From positions 1-22,545 of the forward strand of contig JALVEJ010000210.1 in the NCBI GenBank assembly GCA_027031025.1: 22,545 bases of DNA, written 5' to 3'. The translations under genes were made by a program, and so were the position numbers. The stretch is from Flavobacteriales bacterium. Its GTDB lineage: Bacteria > Bacteroidota > Bacteroidia > Flavobacteriales > Flavobacteriaceae. The notes under the pieces are model-generated. The model saw only the letters and a list, made by a program, of their open reading frames with translations, was not told where the DNA came from and ran no database searches. This document shows positions 1-6,919 of this stretch, piece by piece. How positions within the stretch are numbered: position 1 is the first letter of the stretch; the number at the start of each line of letters is the position of its first letter.

Positions 1-840
1 GCCTTCGGCGGTGGTTATCATTTTTTCGACCGGTGCGGCTTCTTTAAAAATGTTGCGTTGCGTGGCGGTATCGGTAATGCCGTTGGCGTTGCATATTTTT
101 TTGACATCGGACAGGGTGGCACCACTGAGCCGGATGTATTTGCGTCCGAAACGGCTGTCGAGCTCGTCAAAGCCTTTTTTTGCCAGTTTGACCCCGCGTT
201 TTATCTCTTTTTCGAGATGTTCGGTGCCCATCATCACCAAGCCCATTTTGTCTTCGAGATAATTGTACAGGTGAATGTGAAAGCGCAATGCCGATGGTTT
301 CAGCTTATCGGCTTCGTCAACTATAAGTAAGGGGCGGCGGTCGGCACGTTCTATAAAGAAATCGATGATCATTTGTCCGAGCTTATCCACCGTTACCACC
401 CCTTTGGGGGCTTCTATGCCCAACACCTGCATCAGGTTAGTCAGGTACTCGCGGCGTGCCCACTCGCGGGCGGTGATGTAGTACACATAGTTGCCGGCAT
501 GGGCGGTGGTGTAGTGTTTGGCGGCACCGCTTTTGCCGCTGCCAGCCGGATAGCTCACCGGCAAAAACAAGGCACGCTGCTTGGCAAGGTTAAACACGCC
601 CGTCATAATACGGGTATTGGTAATATCGGGGGCTATTTGCCATGTGTCAAACTTGACGCCCAGACGGTTGGCGACATTATACCACAGCTCAGTGCTGATT
701 TTTTCCCAGTTACGATTAAGCATATTGCTTATCGTTGCTTTGCTTACGCCACATTTGGTGGCGACACGCGATGCCGACCCCAGCGATTTTATTTCGTGGT
801 TAATGGCATCGATGACTTGATTTTTTTGTAAATTTGTCAT
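1..840 (-). CDS. MuB-like transposition target-DNA activator ATPase (3' end outside window)
   Basis: The leftward open frame starts at ATG 840 and is still open at the left edge after 280 codons, so the C-terminus is missing. The first ~65 residues hold a helix-turn-helix (about residues 22-43, core VATKCGVSKATISNML), as in phage Mu B. An AAA+ core follows: P-loop YPAGSGKS (97-104), Walker B LLIVDEAD (171-178), a GTE sensor-like motif (205-207) and an Arg-rich RFGRK segment near 230-234. MuB-family proteins bind DNA non-specifically, hydrolyse ATP and deliver target DNA to the MuA transposase. The gene starts 36 bases after the transposase stop, matching the A-B order of Mu-like phages. The first P-loop residue is Tyr where Gly or Ala is usual. 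The family call is firm; full length and activity cannot be judged. Confidence 0.88.
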   Translation of the reverse strand, partial: MTNLQKNQVIDAINHEIKSLGSASRVATKCGVSKATISNMLNRNWEKISTELWYNVANRLGVKFDTWQIAPDITNTRIMTGVFNLAKQRALFLPVSYPAGSGKSGAAKHYTTAHAGNYVYYITAREWARREYLTNLMQVLGIEAPKGVVTVDKLGQMIIDFFIERADRRPLLIVDEADKLKPSALRFHIHLYNYLEDKMGLVMMGTEHLEKEIKRGVKLAKKGFDELDSRFGRKYIRLSGATLSDVKKICNANGITDTATQRNIFKEAAPVEKMITTAEG

Positions 841-875
841 AATATTATATTTATTTTAAGGTTCAGTTACGGCTT

Positions 876-2894
876 TTATAATTGCTTGATTATATTATCT
901 GTAACATCAAAATCATCGTCGCTATGGCGGTGATTTTGTTGTTTTTGGGCTTCAATTCCGTCGCCGGCAGCTTTGAGAAAGGCGCTTTCCGACGATTCTT
1001 TGTCGGCTTTGCGGGTAAAAGGTCCCAACATCAGATCGACCTCAGATACTTGACTGACAATGTCGTTGAGCGCTTGCTCACGCTGCTCTTTGAGCTGTCG
1101 CAGGCGCTGTTTGGCTTTTGCCAGCTTGTCAAACTCGGCGTTGGGTCCGTAAACTTGCGGCAAGTCTACCACCCGCGCTTCGCCTAAGTGCCACCAAAGG
1201 TGGTTTTTGCGGGCATACAGGTGAATGATGTCTAAATTCTCGGGCATATAAGCCACCCATACCCGCTCGTATTTGCTGATCAGGTTGTAATCAGTGGTTT
1301 GGTATATGAGTTCTTGTTTCATTATTTTTGTATGGATATAGCCGTTGCGGCTTAGTTTCAGCGCTTTTTTGAGTGCAAACAAGCGGTATAACAGCTCGGA
1401 ACTGACCGGCTTGACGTTGGCTTTTGTGCTTTGGTCGTGCAGCTGCGCCGGCGATAGCTGTATGTGCTTGTATTTTTGCGAATAGGCGCTGTATGGGGTT
1501 TGCCGGTAGGTTTCGATAATGCGGATGCCCTCGTTGACGGCATCGGACAGGTTAAATTTTTCTTTATTGGCCCGTTGTCTCAATTTTTTGAGATATTCGG
1601 GACTGCGGTGTGCATAGTAGCGGCGGCTTTGGATACCCTCGCCGTAGTAATAGTCGTTGTCTTGCATAAACACGGTTTGCAGCGTGTCATACAGGCGTTC
1701 TAAGCGGGCTTTGCCGGTGGCTTTGTGGGTAAAAGTTACTTTGACGCCCAAATGTTTGAGCTCGTCAAAGAGCTGCACCGCTTCGGGGCTGTTGTGTCCG
1801 GGAAACCGGTCAAAAACCATTTCGTAAGGCAAGTAACCGGCTTCTGCCACCGCCATTTTGACGGCTGATATAACCGACCAGCGGTCTTCTTGGTAGTCAA
1901 AATTGTAGCCGAGTATATCGCCGCTATATACATCGATAACGGTTATCATAAACAAAAAGCCTTTGCTGCCATCGGCTTTTTTGTGCTCAATAATGTTGAG
2001 TCGTGTGGCGTCTATTTGCCACACATCGCCGGCATACATGGGTGGGGCTACGGGTAGGTAGCTGTCCCAGCGGTTGCCAAGACGGCTGCTGCCATAGCGT
2101 CCGGCGGCAGTCAGATATTTGACTTCGTAATTAGCCAAAAAACTCTCGAACCACTTAACCGACGGCACGGGCTTGCCGTATAGCCGGCACAGGTTTTGCA
2201 CCTTGCGGATAATGTGGGCGTTGGTATAGTTGCGCCCGTCTGCCCGCAGGGTGATGGTCCAAGCTTCGACTTCGGCATCGGTATAGGTCAAGGCGTTGGC
2301 GTTGCCCTCACGCGGGCGGTGTATGAGTGCGGTCAGCGGGCTGCCGTTTTGGTAGGCTCGTATTTTTTTGTAGAGTGTGTGCCATGTTTTGGGCAGATAG
2401 CGGTAACCGGCTTTGACTACCTCTTGAAGAAAATAGCGTTGTTTGCGTTTGGGCAAATGCTCGGCGGCAAACAAGAAGGCGCAAGCGGACATTATCACGT
2501 CTTTGGGGGTAAATGACGGGTATATTTGTGCCACTTGGCTGTAATATTGTTTAATGTATGCGGTTATTTGACCGGCTACCGGTTGGTAGTTGTTTTGTCC
2601 GGTCAGCTCGTCTAAATTAATCGCTGCTTTATAGTACTTGGGCGCCCGGTTGGGGATGTGGTCGTAGTCGTAATAAAAACGGCCATCGACACGCGCCCAG
2701 CGCCAAGCTTTGCCGGTTTCGGGCAGGTAGGCACGGGATTGCAGGCTTGGGGGAACGGATTTTTTGTAAACACTTCTTACTTTCCATAAGTATTCATCAC
2801 TCAACCCCAACTGCTGTTTAATCCAATCTTGATTGATCCAATATTTTGGTTTACCACCCACCTGCGATACTAATATGTTAGCGGCTGTAATCAT
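876..2894 (-). CDS. MuA-like DDE transposase of a transposable phage
   Basis: A 672-residue protein with the layout of MuA: N-terminal winged-helix/HTH DNA-binding region (about 1-260), RNase H-like catalytic core (about 285-410), C-terminal beta-barrel (about 500-580) and a charged helical tail. The likely catalytic triad is D295 in VWQIDATR, D362 in MVFDRFPGHN and E399 in ARLERLYDTL; all three are present. The enzyme would bind the phage ends and carry out strand transfer for integration and replicative transposition. The length is close to Mu A (663). Its ATG overlaps the TGA of the upstream ner-like gene (ATGA), suggesting translational coupling, and the MuB-like gene follows 36 bases on. 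Base composition is visibly richer in G and C than the rpsA and secretion genes to the right, consistent with acquired DNA. No frameshift or internal stop is seen, so the gene looks intact. Confidence 0.93.
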   Translation of the reverse strand: MITAANILVSQVGGKPKYWINQDWIKQQLGLSDEYLWKVRSVYKKSVPPSLQSRAYLPETGKAWRWARVDGRFYYDYDHIPNRAPKYYKAAINLDELTGQNNYQPVAGQITAYIKQYYSQVAQIYPSFTPKDVIMSACAFLFAAEHLPKRKQRYFLQEVVKAGYRYLPKTWHTLYKKIRAYQNGSPLTALIHRPREGNANALTYTDAEVEAWTITLRADGRNYTNAHIIRKVQNLCRLYGKPVPSVKWFESFLANYEVKYLTAAGRYGSSRLGNRWDSYLPVAPPMYAGDVWQIDATRLNIIEHKKADGSKGFLFMITVIDVYSGDILGYNFDYQEDRWSVISAVKMAVAEAGYLPYEMVFDRFPGHNSPEAVQLFDELKHLGVKVTFTHKATGKARLERLYDTLQTVFMQDNDYYYGEGIQSRRYYAHRSPEYLKKLRQRANKEKFNLSDAVNEGIRIIETYRQTPYSAYSQKYKHIQLSPAQLHDQSTKANVKPVSSELLYRLFALKKALKLSRNGYIHTKIMKQELIYQTTDYNLISKYERVWVAYMPENLDIIHLYARKNHLWWHLGEARVVDLPQVYGPNAEFDKLAKAKQRLRQLKEQREQALNDIVSQVSEVDLMLGPFTRKADKESSESAFLKAAGDGIEAQKQQNHRHSDDDFDVTDNIIKQL

Positions 2895-3091
2895 CCGGCT
2901 ATTTGCTTTAAGGTCTCTAATAATTTGGTTAAATCGGTATAAATCTGTTGCGATTTAGGGTTCTTTACCGGTTTGTCACCGATGACAATCATGCGGACAT
3001 ATTGGCGCGATACGCCATATTTTTCGGCTATCCGCTTATAGTTTCCTTTCAAAAGTTGTATTTCTTTGTCTGAGAATGGCTTTTTTTTCAT
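2891..3091 (-). CDS. Small HTH regulator, Ner-like
   Basis: A 66-residue protein starting MKKKPFSDKEIQLLKG, with a helix-turn-helix near residues 17-37 (KRIAEKYGVSRQYVRMI). The frame is open upstream to an ATG at 3145. I chose ATG 3091 because a TAnnTTTG promoter box lies at 3123-3130 on this strand, so the mRNA should begin after the 3145 ATG, and because homology-like content starts here. Position (first gene of the leftward early operon, facing the repressor, directly before transposase A) and size (Mu Ner is 75 residues) point to a Ner-type protein that tunes the early and repressor promoters. The stop overlaps the transposase start by ATGA. Sequence alone does not separate Ner from another small phage HTH protein. 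Confidence 0.75.
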   Translation of the reverse strand: MKKKPFSDKEIQLLKGNYKRIAEKYGVSRQYVRMIVIGDKPVKNPKSQQIYTDLTKLLETLKQIAG

Positions 3092-3098
3092 ACTTTTG
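3066..3098 (+). promoter_or_regulatory. Rightward promoter for the phage repressor
   Basis: TTG at 3066-3068, a 22-base gap and TACTTTTG at 3091-3098 match the Bacteroidota promoter pattern. The -7 box overlaps the start codon of the ner-like gene on the other strand. Transcription would begin near 3104-3106, giving a leader of about 65 bases before the repressor ATG at 3172, and it would run into the promoter of the opposing early operon. Confidence 0.55.
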
Positions 3099-3122
3099 AT
3101 TGTCTTTTGTGAATTTATAATG

Positions 3123-3155
3123 CAAATGTAAAAATATTTTCTCATACTATTACAA
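3123..3155 (-). promoter_or_regulatory. Leftward early promoter of the phage ner-A-B operon
   Basis: Read on the minus strand there is TTG (3155-3153), a 22-base gap, then TACATTTG (3130-3123). This fits the Bacteroidota primary sigma pattern TTG-N17-23-TAnnTTTG. Transcription would begin around 3115-3118, roughly 25 bases before the ner-like ATG at 3091. Confidence 0.65.
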
Positions 3156-3161
3156 AATATT
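3131..3161. promoter_or_regulatory. Possible phage operator: paired AAAATATT sites
   Basis: AAAATATT occurs at 3131-3138 and 3154-3161, 23 bases apart, about two helical turns. The two copies bracket the space between the -7 and -33 boxes of the early promoter. AAAATATT is nearly its own reverse complement. Repressor or Ner-like protein bound here would block the early promoter. This is inferred from position only. Confidence 0.35.
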
Positions 3162-3171
3162 CTAATAAAAA

Positions 3172-3834
3172 ATGAAAATAACTGATCGTATACTCGAAGT
3201 GCTTAATTACAAGGGAATTAGTAAATACAAATTTCATAAAGAATTAGGTTTGTCTAATGGATTTTTAGATAAAAGCAGGGATATTGGCACTGACAAGTAT
3301 GCGAAAATATTAGAGTATTTCCCTGATATAAACCCAGAATGGCTACTTACGGGCAAAGGTGAGATGTTAAAAACAGCCAAAAAAGAAGTAGAGAAAGAAC
3401 CGGTACTTCATCCGGCTGTTTCAGGACAAAAGGATGCTATACCACTGGTGGATGTGCGGGCAAATGCGGGATATGGCAGTTTTGACAGCTTAATAACCGA
3501 AGGGGATATATCGAGCCACTATGTGGTGCCAAAATTCAGTCGCTTAAAACCGGACTTTATGATAGAGATAACCGGCAACAGTATGGCGCCCAAATACTAC
3601 TCGGGCGATTTGGTAGCGGTGCGCAAATTGGAAAGTTCAGAGTTTATACAATGGGGGCGTCCGCACCTGATAGGCACGCGCAACCAAGGCATAATGGTCA
3701 AGCGTTTATATCCGTCGGACCAAGACGGGCATTATAAATGCAAATCGGACAATCCTGAATATCCGCCTTTTGATGTGCCACTTGACGAAATAACCGGTAT
3801 TGCTTTGATTGTGGGTGTAATTCGTCTGGAATAA
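3172..3834 (+). CDS. LexA/S24-type phage repressor with HTH and self-cleavage domain
   Basis: A 220-residue protein. Residues 1-66 form an HTH domain (KGISKYKFHKELGLSNGF) ending in NPEWLLTGKGEML, a typical close of phage repressor HTH domains. A linker follows, then a peptidase S24 domain (about 90-220). The likely catalytic pair is S137 in TGNSMAP and K177 in IMVKRL, and an Ala-Gly bond (A99-G100 in RANAGYG) lies where LexA-family proteins self-cleave. The protein would hold the prophage silent by binding the control region next to it and would be inactivated through RecA-stimulated self-cleavage after DNA damage. It is divergent to the ner-A-B operon, as expected for a C-type repressor. The HTH half is clearly more AT-rich than the S24 half, suggesting a mosaic gene. 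Confidence 0.9.
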   Translation: MKITDRILEVLNYKGISKYKFHKELGLSNGFLDKSRDIGTDKYAKILEYFPDINPEWLLTGKGEMLKTAKKEVEKEPVLHPAVSGQKDAIPLVDVRANAGYGSFDSLITEGDISSHYVVPKFSRLKPDFMIEITGNSMAPKYYSGDLVAVRKLESSEFIQWGRPHLIGTRNQGIMVKRLYPSDQDGHYKCKSDNPEYPPFDVPLDEITGIALIVGVIRLE

Positions 3835-3913
3835 GTTATACATTATATTTATATACTTAATAAAAATACCGATTTATTAACAATCTTTCAAAAACAAACA
3901 AAGCCGCAAAAAA

Positions 3914-4011
3914 CCAAATACCAATAAAATGTGACCATTTAAAAGGGTCACATTTTGTTGTTATGTAGGGTCACACAAAGGGTCACATCCAAATACCAAT
4001 AAAATGTGACC
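3914..4011. repeat. 23-base direct repeat pair with five GTGACC/GGTCAC motifs
   Basis: An identical 23-base segment (beginning CCAAATACCAAT, ending GTGACC) occurs at 3914-3936 and 3989-4011, 75 bases apart. GTGACC or its complement occurs at 3931, 3946, 3969, 3981 and 4006. The first two form an 11-base perfect stem (3926-3936 with 3946-3956, loop 9) followed by TTTTGTTGTT, which could also end repressor transcription. The likely role is binding of transposase or repressor at the phage end; this is inferred. Confidence 0.7.
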
Positions 4012-4031
4012 CTTTTCCTTCATATCTGCCC

Positions 4032-4155
4032 AATGGTAAAAAAGAGCTGTTTTTAAAGTCTAAATGGTAAAAAACCCGTAAAAACGGGCGTTTACGGGCT
4101 GTAAAATGATACCTAAATGATACTTGCATGATACCAAACGGTAAAATGCTTTTAC
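4032..4155. repeat. Phage-end sites: GGTAAAA copies, 11-base tandem repeat, palindromes
   Basis: AATGGTAAAAAA occurs at 4032-4043 and 4063-4074, and a related GGTAAAA at 4139-4145. ATGATAC(C/T) occurs three times at exactly 11-base spacing (4106-4113, 4117-4124, 4128-4135). CCCGTAAA (4075-4082) pairs with TTTACGGG (4091-4098). GTAAAA-TGC-TTTTAC (4141-4155) is a palindrome. Repeats in phase with the helix turn suggest cooperative protein binding. Confidence 0.6.
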
Positions 4156-4209
4156 ATACTTTGCTTTAAAATCAAGGCTTTATAGTTGTTATTTGGTATT
4201 GGGGGGGAT

Positions 4210-4236
4210 AAAAGCCGGTCAAACAAACCGGCTTTT
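4210..4236 (-). terminator. Terminator of rpsA, usable in both directions
   Basis: AAAAGCCGGT (4210-4219) and ACCGGCTTTT (4227-4236) form a perfect 10-base stem with a 7-base loop. T-rich tracts follow on both strands. It lies 27 bases past the rpsA stop and marks DNA that still belongs to the host, so the phage end must be to its left. Confidence 0.8.
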
Positions 4237-4262
4237 TATATATTTAATTGTATATAGAAAAA

Positions 4263-6194
4263 TTATCTACCTTTTTCCATATCTTTTTTCAATTGTGCCA
4301 AAGCATCCAAGTCACCTAAAGTTGCCTTTTGTTCGCTTTCCATTTTGGCTTTATTCTCACGAACAATTCTCGCTTCTTCCTCTTTGTAAGTTGCCGTATG
4401 TGAGACGACTATTTTTTGGGCATCTTTGTCAAATTCAATCACTTTAAATTTGGCTTTTTCGCCTTTTTTCAGCTTTGTACCGTCTTCTTTTATCATAAAT
4501 CTTCCGGGAGCAAAGGCTTCTACTTCACCATCTAAAAGAATGGTAGCGCCTTTACCGGCAGCTTCTTTGACTTCACCTTCATGTTCAGAACCGACATTAT
4601 ATTTGTCAGCATAAGTATCCCAAACATTTTCTTGAAGTTGTTTTAAGCCAAGGCTTAATTTACGACCGTCTTTATCAACATCCAAGACGATAACTTCTAC
4701 TTCATCACCAATACTTAAGACATCGGAAGGGTGCTTAACCCGTTTGTTCCAAGTTAAGTCAGAGATATAAATTAAACCGTCTACCCCTTCTTCCAATTCT
4801 ACAAAGGCGCCAAAGTTGGTAAAGTTTCGAACAATACCTTTATGTTTAGAACCGACCGGGTATTTTTTCTCGATATCTGCCCAAGGATCCGGTGTTAATT
4901 GCTTCATTCCCAATGACATTTTACGTTCATCACGATCTAGAGACAGGATAACTGCTTCAACTTCTTCGCCTTCTTTAACGAAGTCTTGTGCCGAACGCAA
5001 ATGGGTACTCCAAGACATTTCGGATACGTGTATCAAACCTTCAACACCAGGTTCAACTTCAACAAATGCACCGTAATCGGCAATAACCGATACTTTCCCT
5101 TTGACTTTATCTCCTACTTTTAGGTTTTCATCCAAGTTGTCCCAAGGATGCGGTTCTAATTGCTTCAATCCGAGTTGGATACGTGATTTTTTCTCGTCAA
5201 AGTCAAGGATAACCACTTTTAAAGTGTCATCTAAATTGACCACTTCGCTGGGATGATTGATACGCTTCCAAGCCAAATCAGTAATATGGATTAAACCGTC
5301 AACACCACCCAAATCGACAAAGACGCCGTATGAAGTAATATTTTTAACGGTTCCTTCGATAACTTGACCTTTTTCAAGCTTGGAAATAATTTCACGTTTT
5401 TGCTCTTCAAGATCGGCTTCGATAAGCGCTTTATGAGAAACCACCACATTTTTAAATTCAGGATTGATTTTAACAATCTTAAATTCCATGGTTTTACCCA
5501 CATATTGATCGTAATCGCGGATAGGTTTAACATCGATTTGTGAACCGGGCAAAAACGCTTCAATACCAAATACATCGACAATCATACCGCCTTTGGTGCG
5601 GGCTTTGATATAACCTTTAACGATTTCGTCTTTTTCAAGAGCTTCGTTAACTCGTTCCCAAGCTTTAAGCTGGCGAGCTCGTTTGTGTGATAAGACGAGT
5701 TGTCCGTTTTTGTCTTCTTTACGAACCACCATCACTTCAACCTTATCACCAACTTTTAAATCGGGATTGTAACGGAATTCGTTACGTGGTAATACACCTT
5801 CCGATTTAGAATTGATGTCAATAATCACATCACGGTCGGTAATGCCAATAATCGTACCTTCAATCACTTCATTTTCGTCAAGAACTTTGAGTTTTTCCTC
5901 AACCAGTTTTTCAAACTCCAACAGTTTTTCATCTTTAATGGGCTCAATGCCTTGTTCGTAAGCTTCCCAATTAAATTCTTCCAAAAACTTTTGCGGGTCT
6001 TGTTCTTGTACGTCTTCTGTTTGTGATTCTTGTTCGGCTTCAACTTGCGCCGGAACATTCTCATTACTTTGTTCTTGTGGCATTGCTTGTGCTTCTGCCA
6101 TTTCTTTTACATCTTCTTTTTGCAGATTTTGTGTTTCGTTTTGTGCCGCAGTTTCTTTTGCTTGCACATCTTTGTTTTCTTGATTTTCAGCCAT
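4263..6194 (-). CDS. rpsA: 30S ribosomal protein S1
   Basis: A 643-residue protein with six S1 (OB-fold) domains at about 108-170, 190-255, 276-344, 361-432, 448-517 and 536-600. Clear signatures include GTVKNITSYGVFVDLG, GKVSVIADYGAFVEVE and GIVRNFTNFGAFVELE. S1 sits on the small ribosomal subunit and binds mRNA during initiation. This matters in Bacteroidota, where Shine-Dalgarno pairing is largely unused. Residues 1-75 are a Glu/Gln-rich, low-complexity tail and residues 600-643 a charged helix; such tails are usual in this phylum. Domains 3-5 are the most typical, and domains 1, 2 and 6 are more divergent. The gene is single, with its own promoter and terminator. The Mu-like prophage has inserted just past its 3' end without touching it. 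Confidence 0.97.
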   Translation of the reverse strand: MAENQENKDVQAKETAAQNETQNLQKEDVKEMAEAQAMPQEQSNENVPAQVEAEQESQTEDVQEQDPQKFLEEFNWEAYEQGIEPIKDEKLLEFEKLVEEKLKVLDENEVIEGTIIGITDRDVIIDINSKSEGVLPRNEFRYNPDLKVGDKVEVMVVRKEDKNGQLVLSHKRARQLKAWERVNEALEKDEIVKGYIKARTKGGMIVDVFGIEAFLPGSQIDVKPIRDYDQYVGKTMEFKIVKINPEFKNVVVSHKALIEADLEEQKREIISKLEKGQVIEGTVKNITSYGVFVDLGGVDGLIHITDLAWKRINHPSEVVNLDDTLKVVILDFDEKKSRIQLGLKQLEPHPWDNLDENLKVGDKVKGKVSVIADYGAFVEVEPGVEGLIHVSEMSWSTHLRSAQDFVKEGEEVEAVILSLDRDERKMSLGMKQLTPDPWADIEKKYPVGSKHKGIVRNFTNFGAFVELEEGVDGLIYISDLTWNKRVKHPSDVLSIGDEVEVIVLDVDKDGRKLSLGLKQLQENVWDTYADKYNVGSEHEGEVKEAAGKGATILLDGEVEAFAPGRFMIKEDGTKLKKGEKAKFKVIEFDKDAQKIVVSHTATYKEEEARIVRENKAKMESEQKATLGDLDALAQLKKDMEKGR

Positions 6195-6223
6195 GCTGAT
6201 TAATTTTTGTATTTCATTTTAAC

Positions 6224-6296
6224 CGGAATAGTTAGAGGTAAATTAAAATGAAAGACGTTAGACTTTGATTTTCAATTGTTTTGCTATCCTATTCCG
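6224..6296 (-). promoter_or_regulatory. Candidate structured leader of the rpsA mRNA
   Basis: CGGAATAG (6224-6231) and CTATTCCG (6289-6296) are perfect inverted repeats. Inside them AAAATGAAAG (6245-6254) and CTTTGATTTT (6263-6272) pair with one mismatch. Both lie in the predicted rpsA leader. S1 represses its own translation in E. coli, so a leader target is plausible, but no known motif is recognised here. Confidence 0.35.
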
Positions 6297-6314
6297 TCAT
6301 ACCGATAGCGGGTG

Positions 6315-6322
6315 CAAAGTTA
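6315..6322 (-). promoter_or_regulatory. -7 box of the rpsA promoter
   Basis: Minus-strand TAACTTTG (6322-6315), followed by CA, fits TAnnTTTG and the common Bacteroidota start context. No good TTG is found at the usual upstream distance, so the -33 element is weak. The predicted leader is about 115 bases. Confidence 0.5.
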
Positions 6323-6459
6323 TGATTTTTTTTTAAATTTTTTCTGACTATTCTTTTATTTTTTTCAACTCTAACGGCTTTTGAGGGCTAGTTTACGGCT
6401 GATTTCTAAAAAATAACGGATTTTTTTAGTATGGCAAGATTTTTGTATTTAAAAAAAAC

Positions 6460-6828
6460 ATGAAAATGTCAGTAAATTATTCTCAAACAAATATCCAAGT
6501 TTCTGAAAACAAAGCTAGTTTTCAAGAAAAGTTGCAACAAATCATTTCTACCAAGTGGCAACTAAAAAGTATTTTAGAAACCGGTATCGTTACAGACGAA
6601 GCGGCTTTTGACAATGTCGAAATTGTTTTTAGCCTGCATCATATTTATGCTTTGTATGGCAATAGGGTTGATAAATTCAAATATAGATTTTTAAGCCCTA
6701 AAACTTTTTTGGTGACTATTGAAGGCGAAGAGGTCAAATGCAGAATCAAAGAGTTAAATACTCAAAGATTTATATTTCATGCTGACTTTAGAAATGCTCA
6801 TTTTATACTGGAATTAGAAGCTGTTTAA
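6460..6828 (+). CDS. Small hypothetical protein
   Basis: A 122-residue protein that I do not recognise. It has no signal peptide or membrane segment, so it is probably cytoplasmic. It opens with a polar stretch, then KWQLKSILETGIVTDEAAF and several alternating hydrophobic strands (VEIVFSLHHIYALYG, KTFLVTIEGEEVKCRI, RFIFHADF, HFILELEAV), suggesting a small beta-rich fold of the lipocalin or calycin kind; that is a guess from pattern only. Translation may start at Met1 or Met3. Codon use is AT-rich like the host genes nearby. The gene is divergent from rpsA, convergent with the next gene and closed by a strong terminator. The stretch upstream (6323-6459) shows only AT-rich DNA, with no convincing promoter. 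Confidence 0.7.
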   Translation: MKMSVNYSQTNIQVSENKASFQEKLQQIISTKWQLKSILETGIVTDEAAFDNVEIVFSLHHIYALYGNRVDKFKYRFLSPKTFLVTIEGEEVKCRIKELNTQRFIFHADFRNAHFILELEAV

Positions 6829-6846
6829 CATAGCATTACATTAATA

Positions 6847-6885
6847 AATTAAACCCCGAAGTTTAACGACTATCGGGGTTTAATT
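6847..6885. terminator. Bidirectional terminator between convergent genes
   Basis: AATTAAACCCCGA (6847-6859) and TCGGGGTTTAATT (6873-6885) form a perfect 13-base inverted repeat with a 13-base loop. A/T tracts flank it on both sides. It serves the 6460-6828 gene and the 6920-9085 gene, which converge here. Confidence 0.9.
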
Positions 6886-6919
6886 TTTATAATTAATAAG
6901 ATATTTTTTTTCACAAAAT

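Larger units (their letters stand above)
3835..4208. other. Probable left end of the Mu-like prophage (non-coding)
   Basis: This gene-free stretch lies between the repressor stop and the rpsA terminator. In Mu-like phages the end next to the repressor gene is the left end and carries several transposase-binding sites. Here the stretch contains a long direct repeat, five GTGACC/GGTCAC copies, three tandem 11-base repeats, three GGTAAAA sites and several palindromes. The exact end cannot be fixed. One candidate terminus is CA at 4155-4156 (TG when read from the host), directly beside the palindrome GTAAAATGCTTTTAC (4141-4155). The other prophage end and the target duplication are outside the window. 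Confidence 0.6.

Noticed and set aside
373..831. Rightward frames of 80-152 codons across 1-2500
   Set aside because: They are antisense to the MuB- and MuA-like genes, whose motifs are unmistakable. GC-richer DNA gives long chance frames.
3092..3145. Longer start of the ner-like gene at 3145
   Set aside because: The promoter box for this strand lies inside that extension, so the mRNA would start after that ATG.
4193..4447. Rightward frame of 84 codons near the phage-host border
   Set aside because: It overlaps the rpsA terminator and the 3' end of rpsA on the other strand, and shows no domain or promoter.
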